DNA from: Nocardia veterana NBRC 100344
GTDB taxonomy: Bacteria > Actinomycetota > Actinomycetes > Mycobacteriales > Mycobacteriaceae
Direction: 5' to 3'
Length of the DNA: 33,347 nt
Assembly (NCBI RefSeq): GCF_000308855.1
Contig: NZ_BAGM01000104.1
Coordinates: forward strand, 1 to 33,347
Of this stretch, positions 15,492 to 23,664 are shown piece after piece. Under the pieces are notes generated by a model that was given only the letters and a program-made list of their open reading frames with translations, was not told where the DNA came from and searched no databases. Each line of letters opens with the position of its first letter. The stretch's first letter is position 1. The position numbers and the translations under genes were made by a program.

Positions 15492-16262
15492 ATGCGTATT
15501 GGAGCACACGTCCGCCAAGACAGTGATCCGATCGGCTTCGGTGAGCGATTGGGCGCCGATGTCATTCAGATGTTCGTCGTGGACCCGCAGAGCTGGGACA
15601 AACCGCAGCCGCATCCGCGCGCCGAGGAGATCAAGGCCAGCCCGATCGACGTGGTCGTGCACTCGTCGTATCAGATCAACGTGGCCAGTACGAACAACCG
15701 GCTGCGCATGCCCTCGCGCAACGCGGTCGCCCAGCAGGCGCAGGCCGCGGCCGATCTGGGCGCGTTCGGGCTCGTCGTGCACGGCGGCCATGTGCGTTCC
15801 GATGCCGAGATCGAGGCCGGAATCGTCAACTGGCGCAAGCTGTTCGAACGCCAGCAGGACAAGGGCGGGTTCGCGGTCCCGATTCTCATCGAGAACACCG
15901 CGGGCGGCAACCACGCGATGGCCCGGCATTTCGACTCGATCGCCCGGCTGTGGGATGCGGTCGGCGATTTCGGCGCCGGCTTCTGCCTGGACACCTGCCA
16001 TGCCTGGGCGGGCGGCGAGGAGTTGGTCGGTGTCGTCGACCGGATCCGCGCGATCACCGGCCGCATCGACCTGGTGCACCTGAACTCCTCGCGCGACGAT
16101 TTCAATTCCGGCGCCGACCGGCACGCGAACTTCGCCGAGGGCACCATCGACCCGCAGTTGCTCGCCGAGGTCTGCCGGACGGCCGACGCCCCCGTGGTGC
16201 TGGAGACCCCGGCCGAGGGAGTCGCCGACGACCTGGCCTACCTGCGCGAACACGTCGGCTGA
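15492..16262 (+). CDS. nfo: Endonuclease IV (AP endonuclease, Nfo/End)
   Basis: A 256-residue TIM-barrel AP endonuclease that nicks DNA at abasic sites in base excision repair; M. tuberculosis End is similar in size. All nine expected metal ligands are present: H57 (VVVHSS), H97 (VVHGGH), E134 (LIENTAGG), D167 and H170 (CLDTCHAW), H196 (VHLNSS), D209 and H211 (ADRHANF), E238 (VLETP). The common HLNDS motif reads HLNSS. ATG 15492 is where family proteins begin; the frame stays open upstream but without a ribosome site. A damage-type promoter ends seven bases before the start, fitting the repair role. Confidence 0.92.
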   Translation: MRIGAHVRQDSDPIGFGERLGADVIQMFVVDPQSWDKPQPHPRAEEIKASPIDVVVHSSYQINVASTNNRLRMPSRNAVAQQAQAAADLGAFGLVVHGGHVRSDAEIEAGIVNWRKLFERQQDKGGFAVPILIENTAGGNHAMARHFDSIARLWDAVGDFGAGFCLDTCHAWAGGEELVGVVDRIRAITGRIDLVHLNSSRDDFNSGADRHANFAEGTIDPQLLAEVCRTADAPVVLETPAEGVADDLAYLREHVG

Positions 16263-16368
16263 GCGGGGCGCCCGGGCCGGCTTTGCGATCGCGCTGACCG
16301 TAAATCTGGTCGGCCGCCGGTGCGGGTGGTGTGCTCGGAACACAGCAGTTTCGAGCGAAAGGCCTTCC

Positions 16369-17298
16369 ATGTCAGTCGATCACGCAGCAGAGTCCGTGTC
16401 CGTGGTGAAACTCGGCACCCATATCGGCGCACGGATCGACGGCGTCCGGCTCGGCGGGGATCTGGCTCCGGAGACGGTCGCAGCCATTCGCGCCGCCCTC
16501 AACGAGCACAAGGTGATCTTCTTCCGCGACCAGCACCATCTCACCGAGGACGGCCAGTACGAATTCGCCGAACTGCTCGGCAGCCCCACCACCCCGCATC
16601 CGACGGTCACCTCCAAGGGCGTCAAGAGCCTGGCCATCGATTCGCAGCACGGCCGCGCCAACAGCTGGCACAGTGACGTCACGTTCGTCGATCGGATTCC
16701 GAAGGCATCGATCCTGCGGGCGGTGACCCTGCCGAGCTACGGCGGTTCGACCACGTGGGCATCGACCGTCGCGGCCTACGAATCGCTGCCGGAACCGCTC
16801 AAGCGGCTGGCCGAGGGACTGCGAGCCGTGCACACCAACAAGTACGACTACGCCGCGACTCAGGACGACCGCCCGAATCAGCGGGCCAAGGCCTACCGCG
16901 AGGAGTTCGAGTCCACCTATTACGAGACCGAACACCCGGTGGTCCGCGTCCATCCGGAAACGGGTGAGCGGGCACTGCTGCTGGGGCATTTCGTGAAGCA
17001 GTTCGTGGGTCTGTCCGGCAACGAATCGCATGCCCTGTTCCGGCTGTTCCAGGATCGCGTCACCCGGCTCGAACACACCACCCGGTGGAACTGGGCGCTC
17101 GGCGACGTCGCGATCTGGGACAACCGCGCCACTCAGCACTACGCGATCGACGACTACGACGGCGCGGAGCACCGCAAGCTGACCCGCATCACGCTCGCCG
17201 GTGACATCCCCGTCGGTGTCGACGGGCGCGCCAGCACCAGCATCGCCGGCAACGCCGAGCACTACTCGATCGTCGAAGAGGTCGCCCGGGCGGCCTGA
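16369..17298 (+). CDS. TauD-family alpha-ketoglutarate dioxygenase, alkylsulfatase-like
   Basis: A 309-residue Fe(II)/2-oxoglutarate dioxygenase. The facial triad is H101-x-D103 (SWHSDVTF) and H257 (RATQHYAIDDY), with Arg273 for the cosubstrate. Long stretches (GVRLGGDL, SYGGSTTWA, GDVAIWDNRATQH) match what I recall of M. tuberculosis Rv3406 and Pseudomonas AtsK, which cleave alkyl sulfate esters to aldehyde and sulfate for sulfur supply. That makes sulfate-ester scavenging the best guess, though taurine or other sulfonates cannot be excluded. AAAGG precedes ATG 16369. It is followed after 32 bases by the CoA-transferase gene on the same strand. Confidence 0.88.
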   Translation: MSVDHAAESVSVVKLGTHIGARIDGVRLGGDLAPETVAAIRAALNEHKVIFFRDQHHLTEDGQYEFAELLGSPTTPHPTVTSKGVKSLAIDSQHGRANSWHSDVTFVDRIPKASILRAVTLPSYGGSTTWASTVAAYESLPEPLKRLAEGLRAVHTNKYDYAATQDDRPNQRAKAYREEFESTYYETEHPVVRVHPETGERALLLGHFVKQFVGLSGNESHALFRLFQDRVTRLEHTTRWNWALGDVAIWDNRATQHYAIDDYDGAEHRKLTRITLAGDIPVGVDGRASTSIAGNAEHYSIVEEVARAA

Positions 17299-17330
17299 CC
17301 GTCGCCGCCGGCCGGTGGTTGAATCTCTGC

Positions 17331-18539
17331 ATGGAGATTCGACCGCTGGCCGGCGTTCGGGTGCTGGAGCTGGGTAACTACATCGCGGCGCCGACCGCGG
17401 GGCGTATCCTCGGCGACTTCGGGGCCGAGGTGATCAAGGTCGAACGCCCGAAAACCGGTGACGAACTGCGGAACTGGCGGCTCTACGGCGGCGACACGTC
17501 GATGCTGTATCGCACCGTCAATCGCAACAAGAAGTCGATCACCCTCGATCTGCGCACCGACGCGGGACGGGCGGTCGTGCTGGACCTGATCCGCCACTGC
17601 GATGTCCTGCTGGAGAATTTCCGGCCGGGCATGCTGGAGAAATGGGGGCTCGGCCCGGAGGTGCTCGACGAGGTCAATCCCGACCTGGTCATCACCCGGA
17701 TCTCCGCCTACGGGCAGACCGGTCCGCTGTCCCAGCGGCCGGGCTTCGCGGCGGTCGCGGAGGCCGTGGGCGGACTGCGCGAGCTGGTCGGCGACCCGGA
17801 TCGGCCACCGGTGCGGGTGGGGGTCTCCATCGGTGATTCGATCGCCGGCATCTACGCCGCCTTCGGCACGGTGCTCGCACTGTTCCAGCGCAGGGGGTCG
17901 GAACAGCGAATCCCGTTGCCGCAGCGGATCATCGACGTCGCGCTCAACGAGTCCATTCTGTCGGTGATGGAATCGCTGGTGCCCGATTACGAGGCCTACG
18001 GCATCAATCGGCAGCGCGTCGGCGGGCGGATGGAAGGGATCGCGCCGAGTAACGCCTATCCCTGCTCCGACGGCACCAGCATCATCATCGGTGGTAACGG
18101 GGATGCCATCTTCCAGCGCTACATGCAGGTGATCGACCGGCCGGATCTGGCCGCGGATCCCGAACTCCAGGACAACGCCGGCCGCTGGCGGCACCGCGAC
18201 CGCCTCGATGCCGCGATCGGCGAGTGGACGGTACGGCACACCCGCGAGGAAGCGTTGGCGATCCTGGAACAGGCGGGCATTCCCTGCGGGCCGATCTACA
18301 CCGCGGCGGATATCGTCGTGGACGAACAGTACCGGGCGCGCAACATGATTCAGCATTTCCCGGTCGACGTCGGTGCGGACGAACCCAAACAGGTCGCCTT
18401 CACCGGCATCGTCCCCGTGATCGGCGAGCACTCGCTGCCCATCCGCAACGTCGGTCCGGACCTCGGCGAACACACCCGCGAGGTGCTCTCGGAACTACTG
18501 GGAATGTCGGACGCCGAGATAGCGGCCCTGGAGGCGTGA
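17331..18539 (+). CDS. Class III CoA-transferase (CaiB/BaiF family)
   Basis: A 402-residue protein of the formyl-CoA transferase/CaiB fold. It has the N-terminal GVRVLELGNYIAAPTAG, VIKVERP, ENFRPGMLEKWGLG and SAYGQTGPLSQRPGFA, plus a catalytic-type Asp169 in SIGDSIAG at the family position. The enzyme moves CoA between carboxylic acids. It is coupled through a 23-codon element to an HMG-CoA-lyase-type protein, so the likely logic is activation of a 3-hydroxy acid to its CoA ester followed by retro-aldol cleavage. Candidates are 3-hydroxy-3-methylglutarate or citramalate-like acids. No clear ribosome site precedes ATG 17331; TTG 17319 is an alternative. Confidence 0.88.
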   Translation: MEIRPLAGVRVLELGNYIAAPTAGRILGDFGAEVIKVERPKTGDELRNWRLYGGDTSMLYRTVNRNKKSITLDLRTDAGRAVVLDLIRHCDVLLENFRPGMLEKWGLGPEVLDEVNPDLVITRISAYGQTGPLSQRPGFAAVAEAVGGLRELVGDPDRPPVRVGVSIGDSIAGIYAAFGTVLALFQRRGSEQRIPLPQRIIDVALNESILSVMESLVPDYEAYGINRQRVGGRMEGIAPSNAYPCSDGTSIIIGGNGDAIFQRYMQVIDRPDLAADPELQDNAGRWRHRDRLDAAIGEWTVRHTREEALAILEQAGIPCGPIYTAADIVVDEQYRARNMIQHFPVDVGADEPKQVAFTGIVPVIGEHSLPIRNVGPDLGEHTREVLSELLGMSDAEIAALEA

Positions 18540-18593
18540 TGAGTCACCATCGCGCAGCAACTCACCACGCCGACCGGGTGCGGGTGCCCCGCA
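18533..18593 (+). repeat. Diverged copy of the intergenic coupling element
   Basis: By eye about 47 of 57 aligned bases match the units at 12.4 kb, including the frame, the ADRVRV codons and the stem TGCGGG-TGC-CCCGCA (18579-18593). The loop base has changed while both stem arms are kept. Confidence 0.8.
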
Positions 18594-18610
18594 AAACACA
18601 GGAGGCGTGA
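18539..18610 (+). CDS. 23-residue coupling peptide between CoA-transferase and lyase
   Basis: A 23-codon frame whose ATG overlaps the CoA-transferase stop (TGATG) and whose TGA overlaps the lyase ATG (TGATG at 18608-18612). The peptide reads MSHHRAATHHADRVRV followed by PRKTQEA. It is homologous to the duplicated unit between the ABC genes. Its last codons (CAGGAGGCG) supply the AGGAGG ribosome site of the lyase. It is either a translated relay or a small peptide gene. Confidence 0.55.
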   Translation: MSHHRAATHHADRVRVPRKTQEA

Positions 18611-19560
18611 TGAGCGACGGTACGACCGGCGGGTTGCGGGATGTGACCTTGCGCGACGGACTCCAGTTGACCGGCAAGGTGCTGCCCACCGAGCACAAGG
18701 TGGAGATCGCTCGGACCCTGCTCGGGCTGGGCGTGCCGGAACTGGAGATCGGTTCGATGGCGCGCCCGGATCTGGTGCCACCCATGGCCAACAGTCTGGC
18801 GGTGGTGGAAGCGCTGACTCCCGAAGAGCTGCAACGATGTTGGGTGTGGGTCGCCACGCCCCGGCAGGTGGCGCGCGCCGCCGAGGCGGGGGTGCGGAAC
18901 TTCCAGTACTGCCTGTCGGTGTCGGATGCGCACAACCAGGCCAATATCGGCCGCACAGCGGAAGACAGCGTGGCCGCCATGCCCGAGGCGATCCGCCTGG
19001 CCGAGGAGGTCGGCGGTTCGATTCAGCTCTGCCTGGCAACGTCGTTCACCTGCCCGTTCGACGGCCCGGTCGAGCCGGAGCGGGTGTTGGCGATCGCCGC
19101 CGATCCGCGCACCGACGGCGCCGCCGATATCGTCGTCGCCGATACGCTCGGTCAGGCCTATCCCGCGCAGGTGCACGCCCTCGTCGCGGCGGTGCGAACT
19201 CGAACTCCGCGGCGGCGCATCCTGTTCCACGGCCACGACACCTGGGGCATGGGCGTCGCCAATTCGCTGGCCGCCTTGGCCGCGGGCGCCGCCGCCGTGG
19301 ACGGTTCCCTGGGCGGTCTCGGCGGCTGCCCCTTCGCGCCCGGTGCCAGCGGCAATACCGCCAGTGAGGACCTTCTCTTCGCCACCCGGCCCGACTGGTT
19401 CACCCCGGCGGCCCTGGCGACGATGGTCGGCCTCACCGAGCGGCTGCTGACCGAATTGGGCGAGCCCAACCGCTCCCGTGCCGCGGAGGGTGCCCGCTCG
19501 AAGGCACGCGCCTTCGAATGGGTTGTGCCGCAAGAGGACCGGGCGTTTTCCCCGGAGTGA
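18610..19560 (+). CDS. HMG-CoA lyase-family (DRE-TIM) protein
   Basis: A 316-residue TIM-barrel lyase. It carries RDVTLRDGLQ (Arg15, Asp16) at the N-terminus, FHGHDTWGMG with metal ligands His207 and His209, and GGLGGCPFAPGASGN with Cys240 in the flexible catalytic loop. These are hallmarks of HMG-CoA lyase, which makes acetyl-CoA plus a keto acid. With the preceding CoA-transferase it likely forms a short acid-degradation route. AGGAGG lies five bases upstream of ATG 18610. The 3' end meets the convergent TetR gene with only 10 bases between stop codons. Confidence 0.88.
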   Translation: MSDGTTGGLRDVTLRDGLQLTGKVLPTEHKVEIARTLLGLGVPELEIGSMARPDLVPPMANSLAVVEALTPEELQRCWVWVATPRQVARAAEAGVRNFQYCLSVSDAHNQANIGRTAEDSVAAMPEAIRLAEEVGGSIQLCLATSFTCPFDGPVEPERVLAIAADPRTDGAADIVVADTLGQAYPAQVHALVAAVRTRTPRRRILFHGHDTWGMGVANSLAALAAGAAAVDGSLGGLGGCPFAPGASGNTASEDLLFATRPDWFTPAALATMVGLTERLLTELGEPNRSRAAEGARSKARAFEWVVPQEDRAFSPE

Positions 19561-19570
19561 TGAGCCGCCG

Positions 19571-20314
19571 CTAGCCGCCCGCATCCGGATTCTTCAGCCC
19601 CATGCGCGCGGTGATGCCGTCGAGTAGGCAGCCCAATGTCCAGGCCACGGGGTCGGCGGGGCCGGCGCCGGTGCGGCCGTGGAACCATCGGGCGAAGGCG
19701 GGATAACGGTCGTCGCCGAGCATCGGCTCCACCAGGGGCCTGGCCGCTTCGGCGAGTTGATCGTCGGTGGCGAGGCCGACGCGAGCGCGCATGCGCTGCT
19801 CCTCGGCCGCTTGCAGGGCGGCGCCGAACAGGTGGCCGTCGACCGCGCCGGTCAGCAGGGACAGCTCGTCGGCCGACAGGCCCAGCGGTTCCAGGAGCGC
19901 GAAGCGGAAATCGAAGTAGCGCAGGGCGTTCGGGCCCAGCGGCGGGCGGGTGTGGACGAGTTCGCCGAACCACAGATGGCGGCGGATCACCGCCCAGGTA
20001 TCCAGCGCCAGCCGCTCCAACGCCGGTCGCCAACCCCGCGACGCGGGCGCATCCGGCAGGGGGATCTCGCCGTAGACGGCGTCGATCATGAGGTCGACCA
20101 GGCCGTCCTTACTACCGACATAGCGATACAGCGACATCGGTGTGGACGCTCCCACGGCCTCGGCGACGCGGCGCATGGTGAGCGCCCGCGCCCCGTCGGC
20201 GTCGGCGATCGTCAATGCCGCCCGCAGGATCTCGCCCCGGCTGAGGCTGGTGGTGGGGCGGCCCGGCGGTTCGGGCAACGTCCAGATCAGCGCTCCGGGC
20301 GCCTCGTCGGTCAT
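19571..20314 (-). CDS. TetR-family transcriptional repressor
   Basis: A 247-residue regulator with an N-terminal helix-turn-helix (about residues 24-80: SRGEILRAALTIADADG, TMRRVAEAVGASTPMSLYRYV, SKDGLVDLMIDAV) and a TetR_C-type ligand domain. ATG 20314 has AAGGAGG six bases upstream. It is divergent from the FAD monooxygenase, and the region between holds two palindromes. It most likely represses the monooxygenase operon and itself until an aromatic or drug-like ligand binds. Confidence 0.9.
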   Translation of the reverse strand: MTDEAPGALIWTLPEPPGRPTTSLSRGEILRAALTIADADGARALTMRRVAEAVGASTPMSLYRYVGSKDGLVDLMIDAVYGEIPLPDAPASRGWRPALERLALDTWAVIRRHLWFGELVHTRPPLGPNALRYFDFRFALLEPLGLSADELSLLTGAVDGHLFGAALQAAEEQRMRARVGLATDDQLAEAARPLVEPMLGDDRYPAFARWFHGRTGAGPADPVAWTLGCLLDGITARMGLKNPDAGG

Positions 20315-20323
20315 GACACCTCC

Positions 20324-20352
20324 TTGCCCGAATTCAACCATCCGTGTACAAC
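20324..20352 (+). promoter_or_regulatory. Promoter of the FAD monooxygenase
   Basis: TTGCCC (20324-20329), a 17-base spacer, then TACAAC (20347-20352). The -10 lies inside operator box 1 and ends six bases before ATG 20359, so transcription and translation may begin together. Confidence 0.45.
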
Positions 20353-20376
20353 GTACACATGATGTACAACGTACAC
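20344..20376. promoter_or_regulatory. Two TetR operators, spacing 18 bases
   Basis: Box 1 is GTGTAC-AAC-GTACAC (20344-20358). Box 2 is TGTAC-AAC-GTACA (20363-20375). The boxes sit over the -10 and the start codon of the monooxygenase, and 30 bases from the TetR start. The exact duplication at 18 bases, nearly two helical turns, suggests cooperative binding of two dimers. Confidence 0.75.
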
Positions 20377-21912
20377 TCGGAACCGGTGCTGATCGTCGGC
20401 GGCGGCTTGACCGGGCTGACCACCGCCCTGTTCCTGCGCCATCACGACGTACCGGTGGTCCTGGTCGAACGCCGCGACACCACTTCCCCGCAGCCCAAGG
20501 CGCGGCGGATCAATATCCGGACCATGGAGCTGTTCCGGCAGCTCGGCATCGAGACGGTGGTCACCGAGGCGGCCCGCGGTCTGTCAGCGCATCAGGCGAT
20601 GGCGGTGGGGCCGGACCTCGCGCGGGCCGAGCGCTTGCCGTTCACGCTGCCGGGTGGCCTACCGGACTGGGATGCGATCACGCCGTCGGCGGCCTGCCTG
20701 TGCGCACAGGACACCCTGGAACCGGTCCTGCGCGAGCTCGCGGCGGACCGCGGTGGCGATATCCGCTTCGGGGTCGAATGTGTCGACTTCTCCTCCGACG
20801 CCACGGGCGTCACCGCGACCCTGCGGCGCGGATCGGCGCGGTCCGAACGCCTACGAGCCGCGTACCTGATCGCGGCGGACGGAGCCGACAGCCCGATCCG
20901 GCGGCGACTGGGAATCGAACGCGGTGGGCGCGGCACGCTGGGCCGCGCCGTGAACGTCTATTTCCGCGCCGATCTGAGTGAGCTGGTGCGCGGGCGCGAA
21001 TTCAATCTCTGCCAGATCGAGAACGACCGGGCGCCGGGCGCGTTCGCCTCCGTCGACGGTTCGCAGCGCTGGATCTTCACCAGTTCCGCCGCCGTCGACC
21101 GCCCCGCCGAGGACTGGCCGGATCTGCTCCGCGCAGCGATCGGCGTACCGGATATCGATGTCGAGGTGCTGAGCGTCTTGCGGTGGGAGCCGGGCATGTT
21201 CGTCGCGAACCGATTCCGGTCGGGGCGGGTGTTCCTGGCCGGGGACGCGGCCCATGTCATGCCCCCGTATGCCGCGGCCGGTGCCAACACCGGCATCGCG
21301 GACGGCCACAATCTGGCCTGGAAACTGGCGATGGTACTGCGCGGTGACGCCCCGGCCGACCTACTGGATAGCTATGACGCCGAACGCCGCCCGATCGGCT
21401 GGTACATCGCCGAACAATCCAGTATCCGAACGGCGAATCTGCGCACCATGTCCCACGAATCCAGCGACGGCACACCGCTGGCCGATCCCCTCGCCCTGAT
21501 CCTCGGCACCCGGTATCCCGCGGGCGCCTTCGTCGACGACGGCAGTCCGCACACGATGGCGCGGCTCGACCTCACCGGCCGGCCCGGAACGCGGCTTCCC
21601 CACCGCTTCCTGCCCGACGGCCGCTCCACGCTCGATCTGGTGGATACCGAGTTCGTGCTCTTCACCGGGCCGGACGGTCAGCCCTGGCACGACTGCGGGC
21701 AGCCCGTCCCGCTGCGTCGCACGACTATGGACGAAAGCTGGTGCGAGACCGTGGCTATCGATACCACCGGCGCATTGCTGGTCCGGCCGGACCAGACCGT
21801 GGCCTGGCGGGCGCGGACCGCCGCCGCCCATCCGGGCCGAGCCTTGGGCGCCGCCCTGGTCCGGGCGACCGGCGGCCGGCCGGTCGCCACCCTTGACCTC
21901 AACATAAGTTGA
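20359..21912 (+). CDS. FAD-dependent aromatic monooxygenase (PheA/TfdB type)
   Basis: A 517-residue flavoprotein hydroxylase. The dinucleotide-binding GGGLTGLTTALFLRHHDV is at the N-terminus, a DG motif (AADGADSPIRRRLG) lies mid-protein, and GDAAHVMPPYAAAGANTGIADG binds the FAD pyrophosphate. The usual GGQGMN of the family is here AAAGAN. Relatives hydroxylate phenols, polyketides or antibiotics. ATG 20359 gives the best spacing to the -10; ATG 20362 is equally possible. The first codons are part of the operators and repeat YNVH. It is followed after 40 bases by a SnoaL-like gene, probably in one operon repressed by the TetR protein. Confidence 0.88.
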   Translation: MMYNVHSEPVLIVGGGLTGLTTALFLRHHDVPVVLVERRDTTSPQPKARRINIRTMELFRQLGIETVVTEAARGLSAHQAMAVGPDLARAERLPFTLPGGLPDWDAITPSAACLCAQDTLEPVLRELAADRGGDIRFGVECVDFSSDATGVTATLRRGSARSERLRAAYLIAADGADSPIRRRLGIERGGRGTLGRAVNVYFRADLSELVRGREFNLCQIENDRAPGAFASVDGSQRWIFTSSAAVDRPAEDWPDLLRAAIGVPDIDVEVLSVLRWEPGMFVANRFRSGRVFLAGDAAHVMPPYAAAGANTGIADGHNLAWKLAMVLRGDAPADLLDSYDAERRPIGWYIAEQSSIRTANLRTMSHESSDGTPLADPLALILGTRYPAGAFVDDGSPHTMARLDLTGRPGTRLPHRFLPDGRSTLDLVDTEFVLFTGPDGQPWHDCGQPVPLRRTTMDESWCETVAIDTTGALLVRPDQTVAWRARTAAAHPGRALGAALVRATGGRPVATLDLNIS

Positions 21913-21952
21913 GCCCCTAGGTTCGGTTCGGAAACGGAATACGGAGGTAATC

Positions 21953-22384
21953 ATGACGAATCGACCGATCCTGGACGACGCCGACCGCACCGACGCCCAT
22001 CGCGTCGCCACCGAGTTGGCGACGCAGTTGCAGCGGGCCGGCGAGACCGGCGACGCCGACCTCTACGACGACAACTTCGCCGCGGACGTGCTGTGGGGAA
22101 CACCCTTCGGGGCCACCGTGATCGGCTACGACCAGCTCAACTCGATCCATCGTCGGCTGATGGCGGGCCGGGTGGCGCCGCCCTCCACATTCGAGGTGAT
22201 CGCGGCGACCTGCCCGGCGCCCGGCGTTGTCGTCACGCAGATCCGCCGTCAGGCCACCGATCCCGGCGGCTTCTCCGAGACCGCCATGTACGTGCTGGTC
22301 GAACGCGACGGACGCTGGTGGCTGGCCGCCGCCCAGAACACGCCGTACCAGCCGGAGCAGTCTCCGCTGGCGCGCCTGCCGTGA
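21953..22384 (+). CDS. SnoaL-like/NTF2-fold protein (SgcJ/EcaC type)
   Basis: A 143-residue alpha+beta-barrel protein of the SnoaL/DUF4440 group. It has the helical start (DAHRVATELATQLQRAGETGDADLYDDNFAADVLWGTP), a strand rich in VVVTQIRRQ, and the family ending VLVERDGRWWLAAAQNTP. Members occur beside monooxygenases and in enediyne clusters, as auxiliary enzymes or resistance factors. GGAGGTAATC precedes ATG 21953. It is the probable second gene of the TetR-controlled operon. Its 3' end abuts the broken end of the convergent GNAT pseudogene. Confidence 0.82.
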   Translation: MTNRPILDDADRTDAHRVATELATQLQRAGETGDADLYDDNFAADVLWGTPFGATVIGYDQLNSIHRRLMAGRVAPPSTFEVIAATCPAPGVVVTQIRRQATDPGGFSETAMYVLVERDGRWWLAAAQNTPYQPEQSPLARLP

Positions 22385-23065
22385 ACCGCCGCGGTGACAG
22401 CCGCCGGTAGCCGCGACACCGGAACTGCGGCGGGGTGTACACCGGTGCGATCCGCGTCCACCCGAACGACCGGATCTGATGGCCGGCGAGAGCGACCGGC
22501 CGGCCGGCGTCCTCCCACAGCCACAGGTGTTCGTTCTCGACCCGAGCGGGCACCGCCTCCGGAGCCATGCCGATTCCGGAGTCGCGCCGCATCCGTCGCA
22601 TCCAGTCGACGCAGAGCTCGAGATCAGCCTCGGACGCGCACCGAATACCGCCGGCGACCGTCGGCGGGCGCAGTTCCCCGAGCCGGTACAGCCGGGTCCC
22701 GCCGGTCTCGCGAAAGCCCTTGCCGGACAAGTTCGCCAGTACCCGGCGAAGGCGGCGGCGGATCGCGGATCGCCCTCGACACCCGCGCTGTCCGGAACAC
22801 GGTCGTAGCACGCCGCGGCCAGCTCCGCGAGCGCGTTGTCCGGAACGTCGCCCAGGTAGATGCGGTAGCCGGGCGTCTTCATCGCGACGCCGATCACCGT
22901 GTCGTCGCTGCGCACCGACAGGAACAGCGGAGAGACCGCTTCCCGCCCGGCGGCGCAGTTGTCGGCCATCGTGGCGATGACCGTATGTCGCAACGGATCT
23001 CGCGCCAGGAAGCGACCGGCGCGATTGCGGAATTCGGCCGCATCCGTGGTCGATTCGACCTTCAT
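22380..23065 (-). pseudogene. Frameshifted, C-terminally truncated GNAT acetyltransferase
   Basis: The coding signal changes frame twice on the minus strand. It begins at ATG 23065 (MKVESTTDAAEFRNRAGRFL) and reads well to SAAAFAGYW. Near 22720-22740 it continues in another frame (LSGKGFRETGGTRLYRLGEL ... DLELCVDWMRRM ... LWLWEDAGRPVALAGH ... IAPVYTPPQFRCRGY). It then needs a third frame for AAVTAAV, as GNAT proteins have right after RGY. The rest of the acetyl-CoA domain (LFTDLANPTSNRIYQ-like) is absent: the homology stops at the SnoaL-gene stop. Two frameshifts and the loss of the C-terminus make a sequencing error unlikely as the full explanation. Confidence 0.78.
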
Positions 23066-23128
23066 ACCGGCCCACGGTAAGCCCCGCGGGACGGTGGTGC
23101 CCAGTGGTTTTTCGCCGGGCGGGATCGG

Positions 23129-23380
23129 TCAGACGGATTCGTGGCTGTCGGCGCGCAGTTTCAGCAGGACCAGCCCGGCCGTACAGGCGAGAATCAGTCC
23201 GGCAACGGTGATTTCGACGCGAAGGCCCGCGATGCCGAGCACCGCCCCGACCAACCCGCCGAGGAAGATCAACCAGGCCGCGATGCGGGATGTGATCGAC
23301 CAGGCGGTGCGCCCGGATCCGGCGGTAACCGAATCACCCTGCGACACCGCGCGCGTGGGGGATGTCGAATAAGCTCCCAT
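23129..23380 (-). CDS. Small two-helix membrane protein
   Basis: An 83-residue protein with a polar N-terminus (MGAYSTSPTRAVSQGDS) and two adjacent hydrophobic helices (about 33-52 and 55-73, AAWLIFLGGLVGAVLGIAG and ITVAGLILACTAGLVLL). A short charged tail follows. ATG 23380 has GAGGAG five bases upstream; a longer reading to 23452 lacks such a site. I do not recognise a family. Confidence 0.7.
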   Translation of the reverse strand: MGAYSTSPTRAVSQGDSVTAGSGRTAWSITSRIAAWLIFLGGLVGAVLGIAGLRVEITVAGLILACTAGLVLLKLRADSHESV

Positions 23381-23540
23381 CACTACTCCTCGATGACGCC
23401 CACCGGAACCTTCGATGTGTCGGTTTCGCCCGGCGAGTATCACGCGTCGCACATGTAACTTCGCTCACACGGTACGTGGCCGTTGCGAAATCTCCACGCG
23501 ACACGTGCCCGCGACACGCCGAAAGTAATTGTTTCGTTAT

Positions 23541-23568
23541 TTGAAGTGATGGCATTTCACGTTACTCT
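23541..23568 (+). promoter_or_regulatory. Probable sigma-A-like promoter for the Thr/Pro-rich protein
   Basis: Within the most AT-rich part of the window (23521-23580) lie TTGAAG (23541-23546), a 16-base spacer, and TACTCT (23563-23568). The rest of the 284-base gap (23381-23664) shows no gene. Confidence 0.4.
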
Positions 23569-23664
23569 CGGGTATTTTGCCGTCGATCGGCATGCCTGGC
23601 CCGCGATAGCGACCGTCGGCTACTGTGAGGCCACTCGGAAACTGTTTGAGGGAGCACCACATCC

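Noticed and set aside
21917..23065. An intact 382-residue protein read from the GNAT start in a single frame
   Set aside because: After about residue 110 that frame becomes Cys/Arg/Gly-rich shadow sequence, while the GNAT homology continues in other frames, so the gene is broken.
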